Source: Synergistaceae bacterium
GTDB lineage: Bacteria > Synergistota > Synergistia > Synergistales > Aminobacteriaceae
Reading direction: 5' to 3'
Length of the DNA stretch: 64,000 nt
Assembly (NCBI GenBank): GCA_017445405.1
Contig: JAFSUD010000017.1
Span: 1 to 64,000 of the forward strand
Part shown: positions 25,288 through 33,394 of the stretch, one piece after another
Numbering within the stretch: the first letter of the stretch is position 1
Layout: the number at the start of each line of letters is the position of its first letter
Made by a program: the position numbers and the translations under genes
Notes under the pieces: model-generated
Database searches by the model: none
Seen by the model: the letters and a program-made list of their open reading frames with translations, nothing else
What the model was told of the DNA's origin: nothing

Positions 25288-26841
25288 TTACTCGCTGGCC
25301 TGTGTATCATCTTCAGTCTTGTGCTTGTGTCTTCGGAAATATGCGGGCTGATCGAAACTACTGCGTCCCACAAAATCCTGCTCTATCTCCGCAGACCAGT
25401 CCTCTTCAACACGTTTTGCGCTCCTCATGCTGAACATAGCCCTTCCTACGCTTGTGAAAACTGCATCTGTCCCCCTGCTGTCAGACCTGTAATTTACGGC
25501 TCTGTCCCTGCTGATGCCTATATTTCCGGCCGCAGCTATTGCGTCAATGTTCGCTCCGATGAACAGAAATTCCCAGCCCTGTTTTGCCTTCTTCTCCTCT
25601 ACAAGTTTCTTGATTCGCGAACCGGAATATTTCTCGCTCGCGTTCTCCATGCCGTCAGTGATTATCACAAACATAGTGTTTTCCGGGACATTATCAGCAG
25701 GAAGATTCTTGTGCACTCCTGAAATGTGCTTTATTGCGTCCCCGATTGCGTCGAGAAGTGCAGTGCAGCCCATTGTGCGGTACTCTCTGTGCGTCATTGC
25801 CGGAACGTCAGCAAGTTTCAGGCGGTCATGAATAACGCTACTTTTGTCGCTGAAGAGTACTGTTGACACATAAGCCTCGCCGGGTTCTGCTTTCTGCTTG
25901 TCAATGAGGGAGTTGAAGTTCCCGATTGTGTCGTCCTCTAGGCCGTGCATTGAACCGCTCCGGTCAAGAATAAACACCATTTCCGTGATGCCGTTCTTCA
26001 CTCGTTCCGTGTTCTCTTCGGGCTTGCCTTCAGCAGCGACAGCCTCGTTCCAGTTCTCTATCTCAGAGAGCATGAACTCATCGAGCACCGGCCTCACCAT
26101 GTCCTCAATATCCTCTGGCACTCCCCACATTCCTTCTGCGATTGCTCCGGTGATGCAAGCTATGGTGTCTGAGTCGCCCCCGAGAGATACGGCATTGCGT
26201 ACTGCATCCTCGAAGTCTTTTCCGTCAAGGAACGCGATTATTGCCTCCGGAACAGTTCCCTGACATGATTCATCAAGCTCATAATCCGGGCGTATCTCAT
26301 CACATGTTCTGTTCAGGTCGTAGCCGTAGCGTATGGATATGTAGCTCCTGATGTCGTCCTTGCTTTTGCCTGTGCGCGCGAGAAATATTGCTGTTGCTGT
26401 GGCCTGTGCTCCCTTGATGCCTTCAGGGTGATTGTGTGTTACGCGTGCGGAGAGTTCCGCGAATCTCTCGACCGTCTGGAGATCGTCAAAGTACCACGCG
26501 ACAGGGGAGACTCTCATTGCCGAGCCGTTGCCCCAGCTTCCGTAGGGCTGAGGATTCCTGTCGTGAAGCCATCGCTTGAATGCTCCGCCGTAGCCTAGCT
26601 TAGGGTATTTCTTCGCGAACTCCTGCATCGAGTCAATGACTGCGTGCTCAAATTCTGAGCCGTCAATCTCTGAGCCTTTAGGCCATTTCATGAGGGCATG
26701 AGCAATTGCCATAGTCATTAATGAATCGCTGGAGAAACGCGAGGTTTCAGAGACTAGGGGAAAATCTTTACTCTTGAGGTTCTGGACTTCGATGGAGCTG
26801 CCGATTACGTTGCCGATTACTGCGCCGGGTATCATGTTCAT
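25288..26841 (-). CDS. ADP-ribosylglycohydrolase fused to a von Willebrand A domain
   Basis: 517 residues. Residues 1 to about 260 match the ADP-ribosylglycohydrolase (DraG/ARH) fold: PGAVIGNVIGSSIE at the start, SSDSLMTMAIAHAL where TDDT is usual, GSWGNGSAMRVSP, and the metal loop SLGGDSDTIACITGAIAEG. Residues from about 283 form a VWA domain with a complete MIDAS: ILDRSGSMHG, a Thr in GCTALLDAI and ITDGMEN. Such a protein could remove ADP-ribose from a partner bound through the VWA domain. No ADP-ribosyltransferase is nearby. The ADP-ribose pocket is slightly altered, so activity should not be assumed. Confidence 0.85.
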   Translation of the reverse strand: MNMIPGAVIGNVIGSSIEVQNLKSKDFPLVSETSRFSSDSLMTMAIAHALMKWPKGSEIDGSEFEHAVIDSMQEFAKKYPKLGYGGAFKRWLHDRNPQPYGSWGNGSAMRVSPVAWYFDDLQTVERFAELSARVTHNHPEGIKGAQATATAIFLARTGKSKDDIRSYISIRYGYDLNRTCDEIRPDYELDESCQGTVPEAIIAFLDGKDFEDAVRNAVSLGGDSDTIACITGAIAEGMWGVPEDIEDMVRPVLDEFMLSEIENWNEAVAAEGKPEENTERVKNGITEMVFILDRSGSMHGLEDDTIGNFNSLIDKQKAEPGEAYVSTVLFSDKSSVIHDRLKLADVPAMTHREYRTMGCTALLDAIGDAIKHISGVHKNLPADNVPENTMFVIITDGMENASEKYSGSRIKKLVEEKKAKQGWEFLFIGANIDAIAAAGNIGISRDRAVNYRSDSRGTDAVFTSVGRAMFSMRSAKRVEEDWSAEIEQDFVGRSSFDQPAYFRRHKHKTEDDTQASE

Positions 26842-26913
26842 TTCATCTCCCTATGTGTGCTGTGAAGATTGTAGCATGTATAATTTCCGCATACTTTGAG
26901 GGAGGCTGATATT

Positions 26914-27333
26914 ATGCAGATTTCTAGCAGGTTCACGATAGCTGTACACATACTGACATGCACAGACTACTTTTCAGGGAAGTGCGCAGTAACGAGTGAA
27001 TTTCTGGCCGGAAGCATAGGCGTGAATGCAGTGATAGTGAGGAGGATAATTCTTCAGCTTAAGGCGGCAGGAATGATTGACACTTCGCACGGCAAAAACG
27101 GGGTGTGCCTTCTGCGCCCGCTTGAGGATATTACGCTCTATGATGTGTACTCTGCTGTTGAGGCGGTGAGCACTGAGGGGCTGTTTCACTTTCATGAGAA
27201 CCCGAATCCCGATTGCCCGGTTGGAAGGAATATACACGCAGCACTTGATGAGAGCCTGGCCGAGATTCAGGAAGTTCTAGAAGACAAGCTGAGGGGAATG
27301 ACTGTGAAGGATATAGCAGACAGGATAACGTGA
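26914..27333 (+). CDS. Rrf2-family transcriptional regulator
   Basis: 139 residues from the ATG at 26914, which follows GGGAGGC; a TTG further upstream is less likely. MQISSRFTIAVHIL and an HTH with SEFLAGSIGVNAVIVRRII identify Rrf2, and the wing carries the typical LRPLEDITLYDVYSAVE. Only one Cys (PDCPVG) is in the loop where Fe-S members have three, so it resembles YwnA-like members without a cluster. Target genes unknown. Confidence 0.88.
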   Translation: MQISSRFTIAVHILTCTDYFSGKCAVTSEFLAGSIGVNAVIVRRIILQLKAAGMIDTSHGKNGVCLLRPLEDITLYDVYSAVEAVSTEGLFHFHENPNPDCPVGRNIHAALDESLAEIQEVLEDKLRGMTVKDIADRIT

Positions 27334-27524
27334 ACACAGATAAATCATGCATAAATGAGTACACGGCTAGCCGAAAGCGGACAGCAAAATTTTTAACTGT
27401 CAATCATTCACACTAATACCAGTAAAATTATGTTTGCATTCTGGAATTTCCGTGAATAAAATAAAGTTCATTAAGTTATTCCCATTTTTCACACAAAATT
27501 CTATATGTCAGGAGCGTTAATAGT
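27334..27524. other. A+T-rich intergenic region before the organic-acid cluster
   Basis: About 190 bp, very A+T-rich, with no ORF or clear hairpin. It probably holds the promoter of the gene run that begins at 27525. Confidence 0.4.
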
Positions 27525-28397
27525 ATGCAGATAGACATCAACAGCAGACTTATCGCACTAATCGGAACGCCTCTGAGTCAGTCATTCGCCGCAAGAATGC
27601 AGAACTCAGCGTACCAGGCCGCAGGTTTCAACATGGTGTACTGTTACTGTGAGGCAGACAGCACCCACCTCAAGGAAATCATCGACGGCATCCGCTACAT
27701 GCCCACGTTCTTAGGGTGTGCAGTTACGAAGCCCAACAAGGAAAACGTCATGCAGTACCTCGACGACCTCGATCCCCTCTGCAAGAAAATCGGCAGCTCG
27801 AACACCGTCGTCAAGACCGAGAGCGGCAGACTCGTCGGCTACAACACTGACGGCTACGGAGCACTCCGCGACATCAAGGAGCACGGCTGCGTCATCAAGG
27901 GCAACACCATGTTCTCATTCGGTGCCGGCGGAACTGGCAGGAGCGTATGCCTTGAGCTTGCAGAAGAGGGCGCAAAGAAAATCTACATCTCCTCGCGTTC
28001 AGAGAAGTGCGAGACTCTCAGCGAAGAGATCAACAAGTTCTACCCCGGCGTATGCGTACCCGTAAGAGCAGCAGATGAGGCAGGAATCAAGGCAGCCCTC
28101 GACGAGACGGATATTATCCTCAACCTCTCCGGACTCGGAATGCGCGGCAAAGAAGAGTACACCTGCGTTGATAAGAAATTCCTCAAGCCCGAGCACATTT
28201 GCTTCGACGCAACCTATAACCCCGCAGAGACCCGCTTCCTGAAAGAGGCAAAGGAAGTTGGCTGCAAGATGATCATCAACGGACTCGGAATGTCGCTCTA
28301 TCAGGGGCTCCGTCAGATTCAGCTCTGGACGGGCGGAAAAGCTGTTCCGCTGGATGTCATGCGCCAGACTCTGATGGACATTCTCGCGGGCAAGTAG
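27525..28397 (+). CDS. Shikimate/quinate dehydrogenase-like protein
   Basis: 290 residues of the AroE family: substrate Ser pair in GTPLSQSF, catalytic Lys in AVTKPNKENVM, Asn/Asp in GYNTDGYGALRDI and the NADP loop SFGAGGTGRSV. It reduces or oxidises shikimate-like hydroxy acids. It heads a cluster with transport, lyase and reductase genes, which points to catabolism of a hydroxylated acid rather than aromatic biosynthesis. Exact substrate unknown. Confidence 0.85.
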   Translation: MQIDINSRLIALIGTPLSQSFAARMQNSAYQAAGFNMVYCYCEADSTHLKEIIDGIRYMPTFLGCAVTKPNKENVMQYLDDLDPLCKKIGSSNTVVKTESGRLVGYNTDGYGALRDIKEHGCVIKGNTMFSFGAGGTGRSVCLELAEEGAKKIYISSRSEKCETLSEEINKFYPGVCVPVRAADEAGIKAALDETDIILNLSGLGMRGKEEYTCVDKKFLKPEHICFDATYNPAETRFLKEAKEVGCKMIINGLGMSLYQGLRQIQLWTGGKAVPLDVMRQTLMDILAGK

Positions 28398-28465
28398 TCA
28401 TCATGAAATTATGCCGTCGCTGACACAGGGCGGCTCTGTTCATTCACACGAAGGGAGTAAACACT

Positions 28466-29323
28466 ATGGCACGTAAATTTTCGTTAGCGTATCTCACAAT
28501 CCCCGGCGTAAACCCGATGGATCAGATCAAGATCGCAAAAGAAGCAGGCTATGATTTCGTGAGCCTCCGCACAATCCCGATGCACCTTCCCGGAGAGCCC
28601 GAGTTCCTGCCCCAGAAAGACCCGAAACTCTTCGCCGACATTCAGGCCGCGCTCAAAGAGTACGATATGCCTTTGATGGACATTGAGCTTGCAAGAATCC
28701 GCAAAGACCTCGACATCAACGAGTACGAGCCTGCATTTGAGGCAGCAGCAAAGTTAGGCGCAACTGACGTTCTCGGCAGCGTTTGGACGAGAGACCGCGC
28801 ATGGTACACAGAGACCGCAGGAAAAGTCGCGGGCATGGCCAAGAAATACGGCCTGAAGTTCAACATCGAGTTCCTGCCTTGGGCAGGTGTCAGAAACCTT
28901 CAGGAGGATATTACCCTCGTTGATGACCTCAATGCGGCAGGTCATGACAACGTCTTCGTCATGGTCGACACACTCCATGCAGGACGTGCGGGCGTAACAG
29001 GCTCAGAGCTTGCAAGGACACCTCGCAAGTACTTCAACTTCATTCACCTCTGCGACGGACCCGCCCCGAAGGGTGCAGAGTGCAATGATACGGTGCTCGA
29101 CAACATCAAGGATGACCTTATGCTCTACACAGCACGCGAGGCGAGGTTCTATCCCGGCGAGGGCGACTGCAAAATCGCTGACATGGTTAAGGCAATGCCC
29201 AATATCCCGCTGTCGATTGAGCTTCCCAACCTGAAGGAGATTCAGGCACGCGGACAGGCCGGACATGCTGCGAGATGCCTTGAAGTAGCCAAAGCGTACT
29301 TTGCTGCTAACGGTGTGGACTAA
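28466..29323 (+). CDS. Sugar phosphate isomerase/epimerase-like TIM barrel
   Basis: 285 residues of the xylose isomerase-like TIM-barrel superfamily. Metal-binding acids are placed in FNIEFLPWAGV, VFVMVDTLHAGR and FIHLCDGPAP, with a terminal Glu in IPLSIELPN. The superfamily includes isomerases and dehydroshikimate dehydratases; next to an AroE-like gene the latter is worth testing. A strong ribosome site (GAAGGGAG) precedes the ATG, and the stop overlaps the next start by one base. Confidence 0.8.
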   Translation: MARKFSLAYLTIPGVNPMDQIKIAKEAGYDFVSLRTIPMHLPGEPEFLPQKDPKLFADIQAALKEYDMPLMDIELARIRKDLDINEYEPAFEAAAKLGATDVLGSVWTRDRAWYTETAGKVAGMAKKYGLKFNIEFLPWAGVRNLQEDITLVDDLNAAGHDNVFVMVDTLHAGRAGVTGSELARTPRKYFNFIHLCDGPAPKGAECNDTVLDNIKDDLMLYTAREARFYPGEGDCKIADMVKAMPNIPLSIELPNLKEIQARGQAGHAARCLEVAKAYFAANGVD

Positions 29324-30252
29324 TGATGAATCTACCCAGCAAGGTATCAATCTGCGAAGTCGGACTCAGGGACGGCGTACAGAACGAAAAGGTCTGGCCC
29401 AACACTGACCAGAAAGTAGAAATCCTGCGCGGGTTCATCGACGCGGGCTATAAGGTTATCGAGGTCGGATCGTTCATGCACCCGAAGAGAGTCCCCCAGA
29501 TGGCAGATACTGATGAAGTCTTCAAGCGCATTGGAGAAGTTCCGGCAGATGTTCAGCTCCGAGCACTCATCCCCAACACACGCGGTGTACAGCGCGCAAT
29601 AGATTGCGGGTGCAAAAAGGTAAAGCTCAACGTCTCAGCGAGCAGAATGCACAACCTCAAGAATCTCAACAGGACTCCAGAAGAGAGTGTTGCAGGTTTT
29701 GCAGACTGCGTGAAGATGGCAAACGAGAACAACATCGAGATTTCCGGCTCTATCTCTATGCCCTTCGCCTCACCTTGGGAGGGCAGAACTCCGGTCGAGG
29801 ACGTTGACGCAATCATCGAGGCTTACCTGAAAGTAGGGATTAACGAAATTTCGTTGTCTGACGCATCAGGGCAGGCAGTCCCGAATCAGGTCTACGATCT
29901 GTGCAAGCACGTCCGCGAAAAATACCCTCAGGCGACATGGTGGCTTCACTTCCACAACACCAGAGGCGCGGCAATCGCTAACATCGTCTCCGCAATGCAG
30001 GCGGGCATGACTCAGTTCGACTCATCGTTCGGAGGACTCGGAGGCTGTCCGTTCGTTCCCGGAGCTGCGGGCAACATCTCATCTGAGGACGTTATTAACA
30101 TGCTCGACGAAATGGGCATTGAAACAGGAGTCGACGTGTTAAAGGTTATGGCACTCTCCCGCAAAATAGGCGAGATCGTAGGTCATGGCCTCGACAGTTA
30201 CGTACTGAGAGCGGGAAGGTCTAAGGATCTCATCGCGTCTCAGGCAGAATAA
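29323..30252 (+). CDS. HMG-CoA lyase-like acyl-CoA lyase
   Basis: 309 residues of the DRE-TIM lyase group: SICEVGLRDGVQNE at the start, HFHNTRGAA for metal binding, and the Cys loop GGLGGCPFVPGAAGNISSED as in hydroxymethylglutaryl-CoA lyase (core GLGGCPFVPGAAGN). It should cleave HMG-CoA or a related hydroxyacyl-CoA such as citramalyl-CoA. Two ATG codons (29323, 29326) are possible starts. It overlaps the TIM-barrel gene by one base. Confidence 0.85.
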   Translation: MMNLPSKVSICEVGLRDGVQNEKVWPNTDQKVEILRGFIDAGYKVIEVGSFMHPKRVPQMADTDEVFKRIGEVPADVQLRALIPNTRGVQRAIDCGCKKVKLNVSASRMHNLKNLNRTPEESVAGFADCVKMANENNIEISGSISMPFASPWEGRTPVEDVDAIIEAYLKVGINEISLSDASGQAVPNQVYDLCKHVREKYPQATWWLHFHNTRGAAIANIVSAMQAGMTQFDSSFGGLGGCPFVPGAAGNISSEDVINMLDEMGIETGVDVLKVMALSRKIGEIVGHGLDSYVLRAGRSKDLIASQAE

Positions 30253-30256
30253 CGGA

Positions 30257-30322
30257 TTACCCCCCTCGTTCCCCCCTTCACAGGAGGGAGGCCTCCCCTG
30301 CGTAAGGGGAGGTTCGGAGGGG
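30257..30322 (-). repeat. Palindromic repeat element, intergenic copy
   Basis: GC-rich nested palindrome related to the one in valS, in opposite orientation. The inner hairpin CCTCCCCT-TACGC-AGGGGAGG is the same and the outer arms are similar. It lies between the lyase and TRAP genes. Confidence 0.75.
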
Positions 30323-30360
30323 TTGTTACACACATTTTTACAGTCAGGAGGATTCATTAC

Positions 30361-30933
30361 ATGTTCAAATGGCTTGATGAACACTTTGAAGAGGTTCTAA
30401 TGGTCATATTCCTTATCCTGATAGCATGCGTCATGATGCTTCAGGTCGTCGTGCGCAAGATACCCTTCATCCAGTCTCTCACTTGGGCAGAAGAGTTCTC
30501 GCGCTTCATGTGGATCATGAGCGTGTTCATCTCCCTTCCCTACACCATCAGGAAAGGAAACATGCTCAGGGTCAGCGTCGTGCTTGACCTTCTCCCCCAG
30601 AAACTCCGCAAGATAATCAACCTCTGCGTTGATGTCATCGTCGCGGCATGCATGGCTCTTCTCGCTTACCACTCCGTAGAGTGCCTCAAGTGGTCGGCAG
30701 GAGAAATGCTCGAGGGCGCAAAGGCTGAAACTTCTCCCGCAATGAACTGGCCTATGTGGTGGCTCTATGCGTGCGGGCTGTTCGGTTTCTGCCTCGCAAC
30801 TCTCAGGGCAGTTCAGATGTTCTTCGTTCACCTTGCAAACTTCAACGTCAAGGAACTCACCACGCTTGAGCAGACGCAGTTAGACGCAAAAGCAGAACTT
30901 GAAGCAGCACAGGCAGCAGAGGGGGCAAAGTAA
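30361..30933 (+). CDS. dctQ: TRAP transporter small permease (DctQ)
   Basis: 190 residues with four predicted hydrophobic helices and the family motif WAEEFSRFMWIMSVFISLP in the second (19 residues). It pairs with the large permease, which starts 3 bp later, to import carboxylates with sodium or proton gradients. The C-terminal tail is Ala/Glu-rich and cytoplasmic. Confidence 0.9.
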   Translation: MFKWLDEHFEEVLMVIFLILIACVMMLQVVVRKIPFIQSLTWAEEFSRFMWIMSVFISLPYTIRKGNMLRVSVVLDLLPQKLRKIINLCVDVIVAACMALLAYHSVECLKWSAGEMLEGAKAETSPAMNWPMWWLYACGLFGFCLATLRAVQMFFVHLANFNVKELTTLEQTQLDAKAELEAAQAAEGAK

Positions 30934-30936
30934 GCT

Positions 30937-32226
30937 ATGGCAGCATTATTAGTGTTCGTAGTATTCCTTGTAGCAATTATTCTCTCGATACCTATCGGGG
31001 TAAGCATGATTCTCGGCTCGGTCGCTCCTATCCTCATGATGGCACGCGGCGGAGTCATTCCGCAGATCGTTGACAACACATTATCCGGCGCAAACTCTAC
31101 GCCTATTCTTGCCGTCCCGCTGTTCATTCTCGGCGGAGTCATCATGGCTGAAGGCGGAATCTCAAAGAAGCTCTTCAACTTCTTCTCCTACTTCGTCGGC
31201 AGATTCACGGGCGGAGTTCCCTGCGCAGTCGTTCTCACCTGCTTGTTCTACGGAGCAATCTCCGGCTCAGGCCCAGCAACTACCGCAGCAGTCGGCGCAA
31301 TGTGCGTTCCGTTCATGGTTGACTTGGGCTACAACAAGACATGGGCAGCAGGATTAATCGCAGTCGCTGGAGGCTTAGGAGTCATCATTCCTCCTTCGAT
31401 ACCGTTCGTTCTGTACTCACTGGCTACGGGCGTATCAACAGGAAAATTATTTTTGGGAGGAGTTTTCCCGGGCATCCTTATCGGACTTTTCCTGATGGCC
31501 TATGCAGTGTTCTACTGCGCAACTAAGGGCGAGGACAAAGCAAAGATTAAGGCGCGTCTTGACGAGATAAGCAAAGACGGATTCTGGCCGCTGTTCAAGG
31601 ATTCGTTCTGGGCGTTGATGTGCCCGATCATCATTCTCGGCGGAATCTACACCGGATTCTTCACGCCTACAGAAGCAGCCGTTGTGTCAGTGTTCTACGC
31701 AATCATCGTGTGCCTGTTCATCGAGCGCACAATCAGCTTCAGCGAGCTTCCCGGCTTCCTCATCAGCTCAGTGAAGACCTACGGCGGACTCGCGTTCGTG
31801 CTTGCGTTCGCTACGGCGTTCGGCAGAGTGTTATCACTGACTCACGCGACCTCAGCAGTTCAGGACTTCATCGTCAACAACTTCCACAGCTCAGTAGCAG
31901 TCCTCAGCGTCTGCACGATCATCTTCCTGATTCTGGGTATGATCATGGACACAGGCCCCGCAATCATCATCCTTGCTCCTGTGCTTCTGCCTGCGGTTAA
32001 GCTGCTCGGCGTTGATGAAGTTCACTTCGGCGTTGTGCTCGTCTGCTGCCTGTCAATCGGACTCGCGACTCCTCCGTTCGGACTCGACCTCTTCGTCGCC
32101 GGCAATATCTCTCAGGATAACCCTATGGATGTTGCAGCCCGCGCGTTCCCGTTCATCGTTGCGTTCCTGCTGTCGCTGGCTCTGATCGTCTACCTGCCTG
32201 CAATCAGCACGTGGCTTGTGTATTAG
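30937..32226 (+). CDS. dctM: TRAP transporter large permease (DctM)
   Basis: 429 residues, about twelve hydrophobic helices. Typical blocks are SGSGPATTAAVGAMCVP, IPPSIPFVLYSLATGVSTG, GFFTPTEAAVVSVFYA and ATPPFGLDLFVAG. It is the ion-coupled translocating subunit, with DctQ upstream and DctP downstream. Confidence 0.95.
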   Translation: MAALLVFVVFLVAIILSIPIGVSMILGSVAPILMMARGGVIPQIVDNTLSGANSTPILAVPLFILGGVIMAEGGISKKLFNFFSYFVGRFTGGVPCAVVLTCLFYGAISGSGPATTAAVGAMCVPFMVDLGYNKTWAAGLIAVAGGLGVIIPPSIPFVLYSLATGVSTGKLFLGGVFPGILIGLFLMAYAVFYCATKGEDKAKIKARLDEISKDGFWPLFKDSFWALMCPIIILGGIYTGFFTPTEAAVVSVFYAIIVCLFIERTISFSELPGFLISSVKTYGGLAFVLAFATAFGRVLSLTHATSAVQDFIVNNFHSSVAVLSVCTIIFLILGMIMDTGPAIIILAPVLLPAVKLLGVDEVHFGVVLVCCLSIGLATPPFGLDLFVAGNISQDNPMDVAARAFPFIVAFLLSLALIVYLPAISTWLVY

Positions 32227-32239
32227 GAGGGTGAAGACT

Positions 32240-33322
32240 ATGAAGAAATTTATCATTGCCCTGTTAGTGTGCGTTATGGCTCTGAGTTCCTGCGCTTTCG
32301 GAGCTTCAGAGTTTGAGGAAACTTGGCTCGTTACCGCTGACACCACAGCTAAGGGAGCTGCAGGACAGGTATTCGTCCAGCTCGTGCAGGAGAAAGTCAA
32401 GGCTGCTAATTCCGGACTCGTCATCGACTACTTCCCGAACGGCGAGCTTGGAGGCGACGCAGACCTTCTCCGTCAGGCACAGAAGGGCTACATTGCTATC
32501 ATGCTCTGCCAGACTGCTCCGGTCGTGTCATTCATTCCTGAAGTCGCAGTGTTCGACCTGCCGATGGTGTTCGCACGCTATGACGGCGATACTATCGATA
32601 AAGTTCTCAACGGAGATTCTATGTTCCATCAGAAGATGGCAGAGGCATACGAGAAGGCAGGGCTTCATCTGCTCGGCTTCATGCAGAATGCTACCTACAG
32701 GCTTACGACAGCAAACAGAGACCTTCAGACTTTGACGGACTTCAAAGGCCTTCAGGTTCGTACAATGGAGAACAAGAACCACATGGATTTCTGGATGGCA
32801 ATCGGAGCAGAGCCTACACCGCTTCCTTGGGCAGAGCTTTACATTTCCCTGCAGAACGGAACGGTCAACGCTCAGGAGAATGCGGCTGATACATGCGTCG
32901 GAGCACACTTTGAGGAAGTCCAGAATTTCTTGGCCTGCACGAATCACATTCTCTACTGCAACCAGATATGCATCAACGACAAGCTCTACAAGGCACTTAA
33001 GCCCGAGCACAGAGCAGTACTTGATAAGGCTGTAGCTGAGGCATTGCAGGAGATGCGCCCGAGACTTGAGGAGATCGACAAGAGCAACAAGGAGATTCTC
33101 ATCAAGGGCAACATGAAGATGATCGAGTACGATAACTCATTCTTCAGTGATGTGCTTGACATTCAGGGTGTGAAAGACCTCTACAAGAGAATAGACACAG
33201 CCACAAACGGACTCGCTAACGTTCTGGTAGACAGTCTTGCGGCGGCGGCCAGACAGTCAGCACCGGCAGAAGCTCCTGCACCTGCTGAGACACCGGCAGA
33301 AGCTACCACAGCAGCAGAATAG
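32240..33322 (+). CDS. dctP: TRAP transporter periplasmic substrate-binding protein (DctP)
   Basis: 360 residues from the ATG at 32240 (GGAGGG upstream). The N-terminal signal peptide includes IIALLVCVMALSSCAFG; its Cys resembles a lipobox, so it may be lipid-anchored. YFPNGELGGDADLLRQAQKG and FKGLQVRTMENKNHMDFW are classic DctP blocks, the latter holding the Arg that binds the carboxylate. The C-terminal tail is Pro/Ala/Glu-rich. Substrate not predictable. Confidence 0.92.
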   Translation: MKKFIIALLVCVMALSSCAFGASEFEETWLVTADTTAKGAAGQVFVQLVQEKVKAANSGLVIDYFPNGELGGDADLLRQAQKGYIAIMLCQTAPVVSFIPEVAVFDLPMVFARYDGDTIDKVLNGDSMFHQKMAEAYEKAGLHLLGFMQNATYRLTTANRDLQTLTDFKGLQVRTMENKNHMDFWMAIGAEPTPLPWAELYISLQNGTVNAQENAADTCVGAHFEEVQNFLACTNHILYCNQICINDKLYKALKPEHRAVLDKAVAEALQEMRPRLEEIDKSNKEILIKGNMKMIEYDNSFFSDVLDIQGVKDLYKRIDTATNGLANVLVDSLAAAARQSAPAEAPAPAETPAEATTAAE

Positions 33323-33342
33323 TTAATTACGAATCAGAAATT

Positions 33343-33378
33343 ACCCGGTCGTGCCCCAAAACATGGCCGGGCTTTATC
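33343..33378 (+). terminator. Hairpin between dctP and the flavin reductase
   Basis: 7-bp stem CCCGGTC/GGCCGGG with a T-G pair, followed by CTTTATC. It may terminate or dampen readthrough from the transporter genes. Confidence 0.55.
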
Positions 33379-33394
33379 ATAAGGAGGCGTAAAC

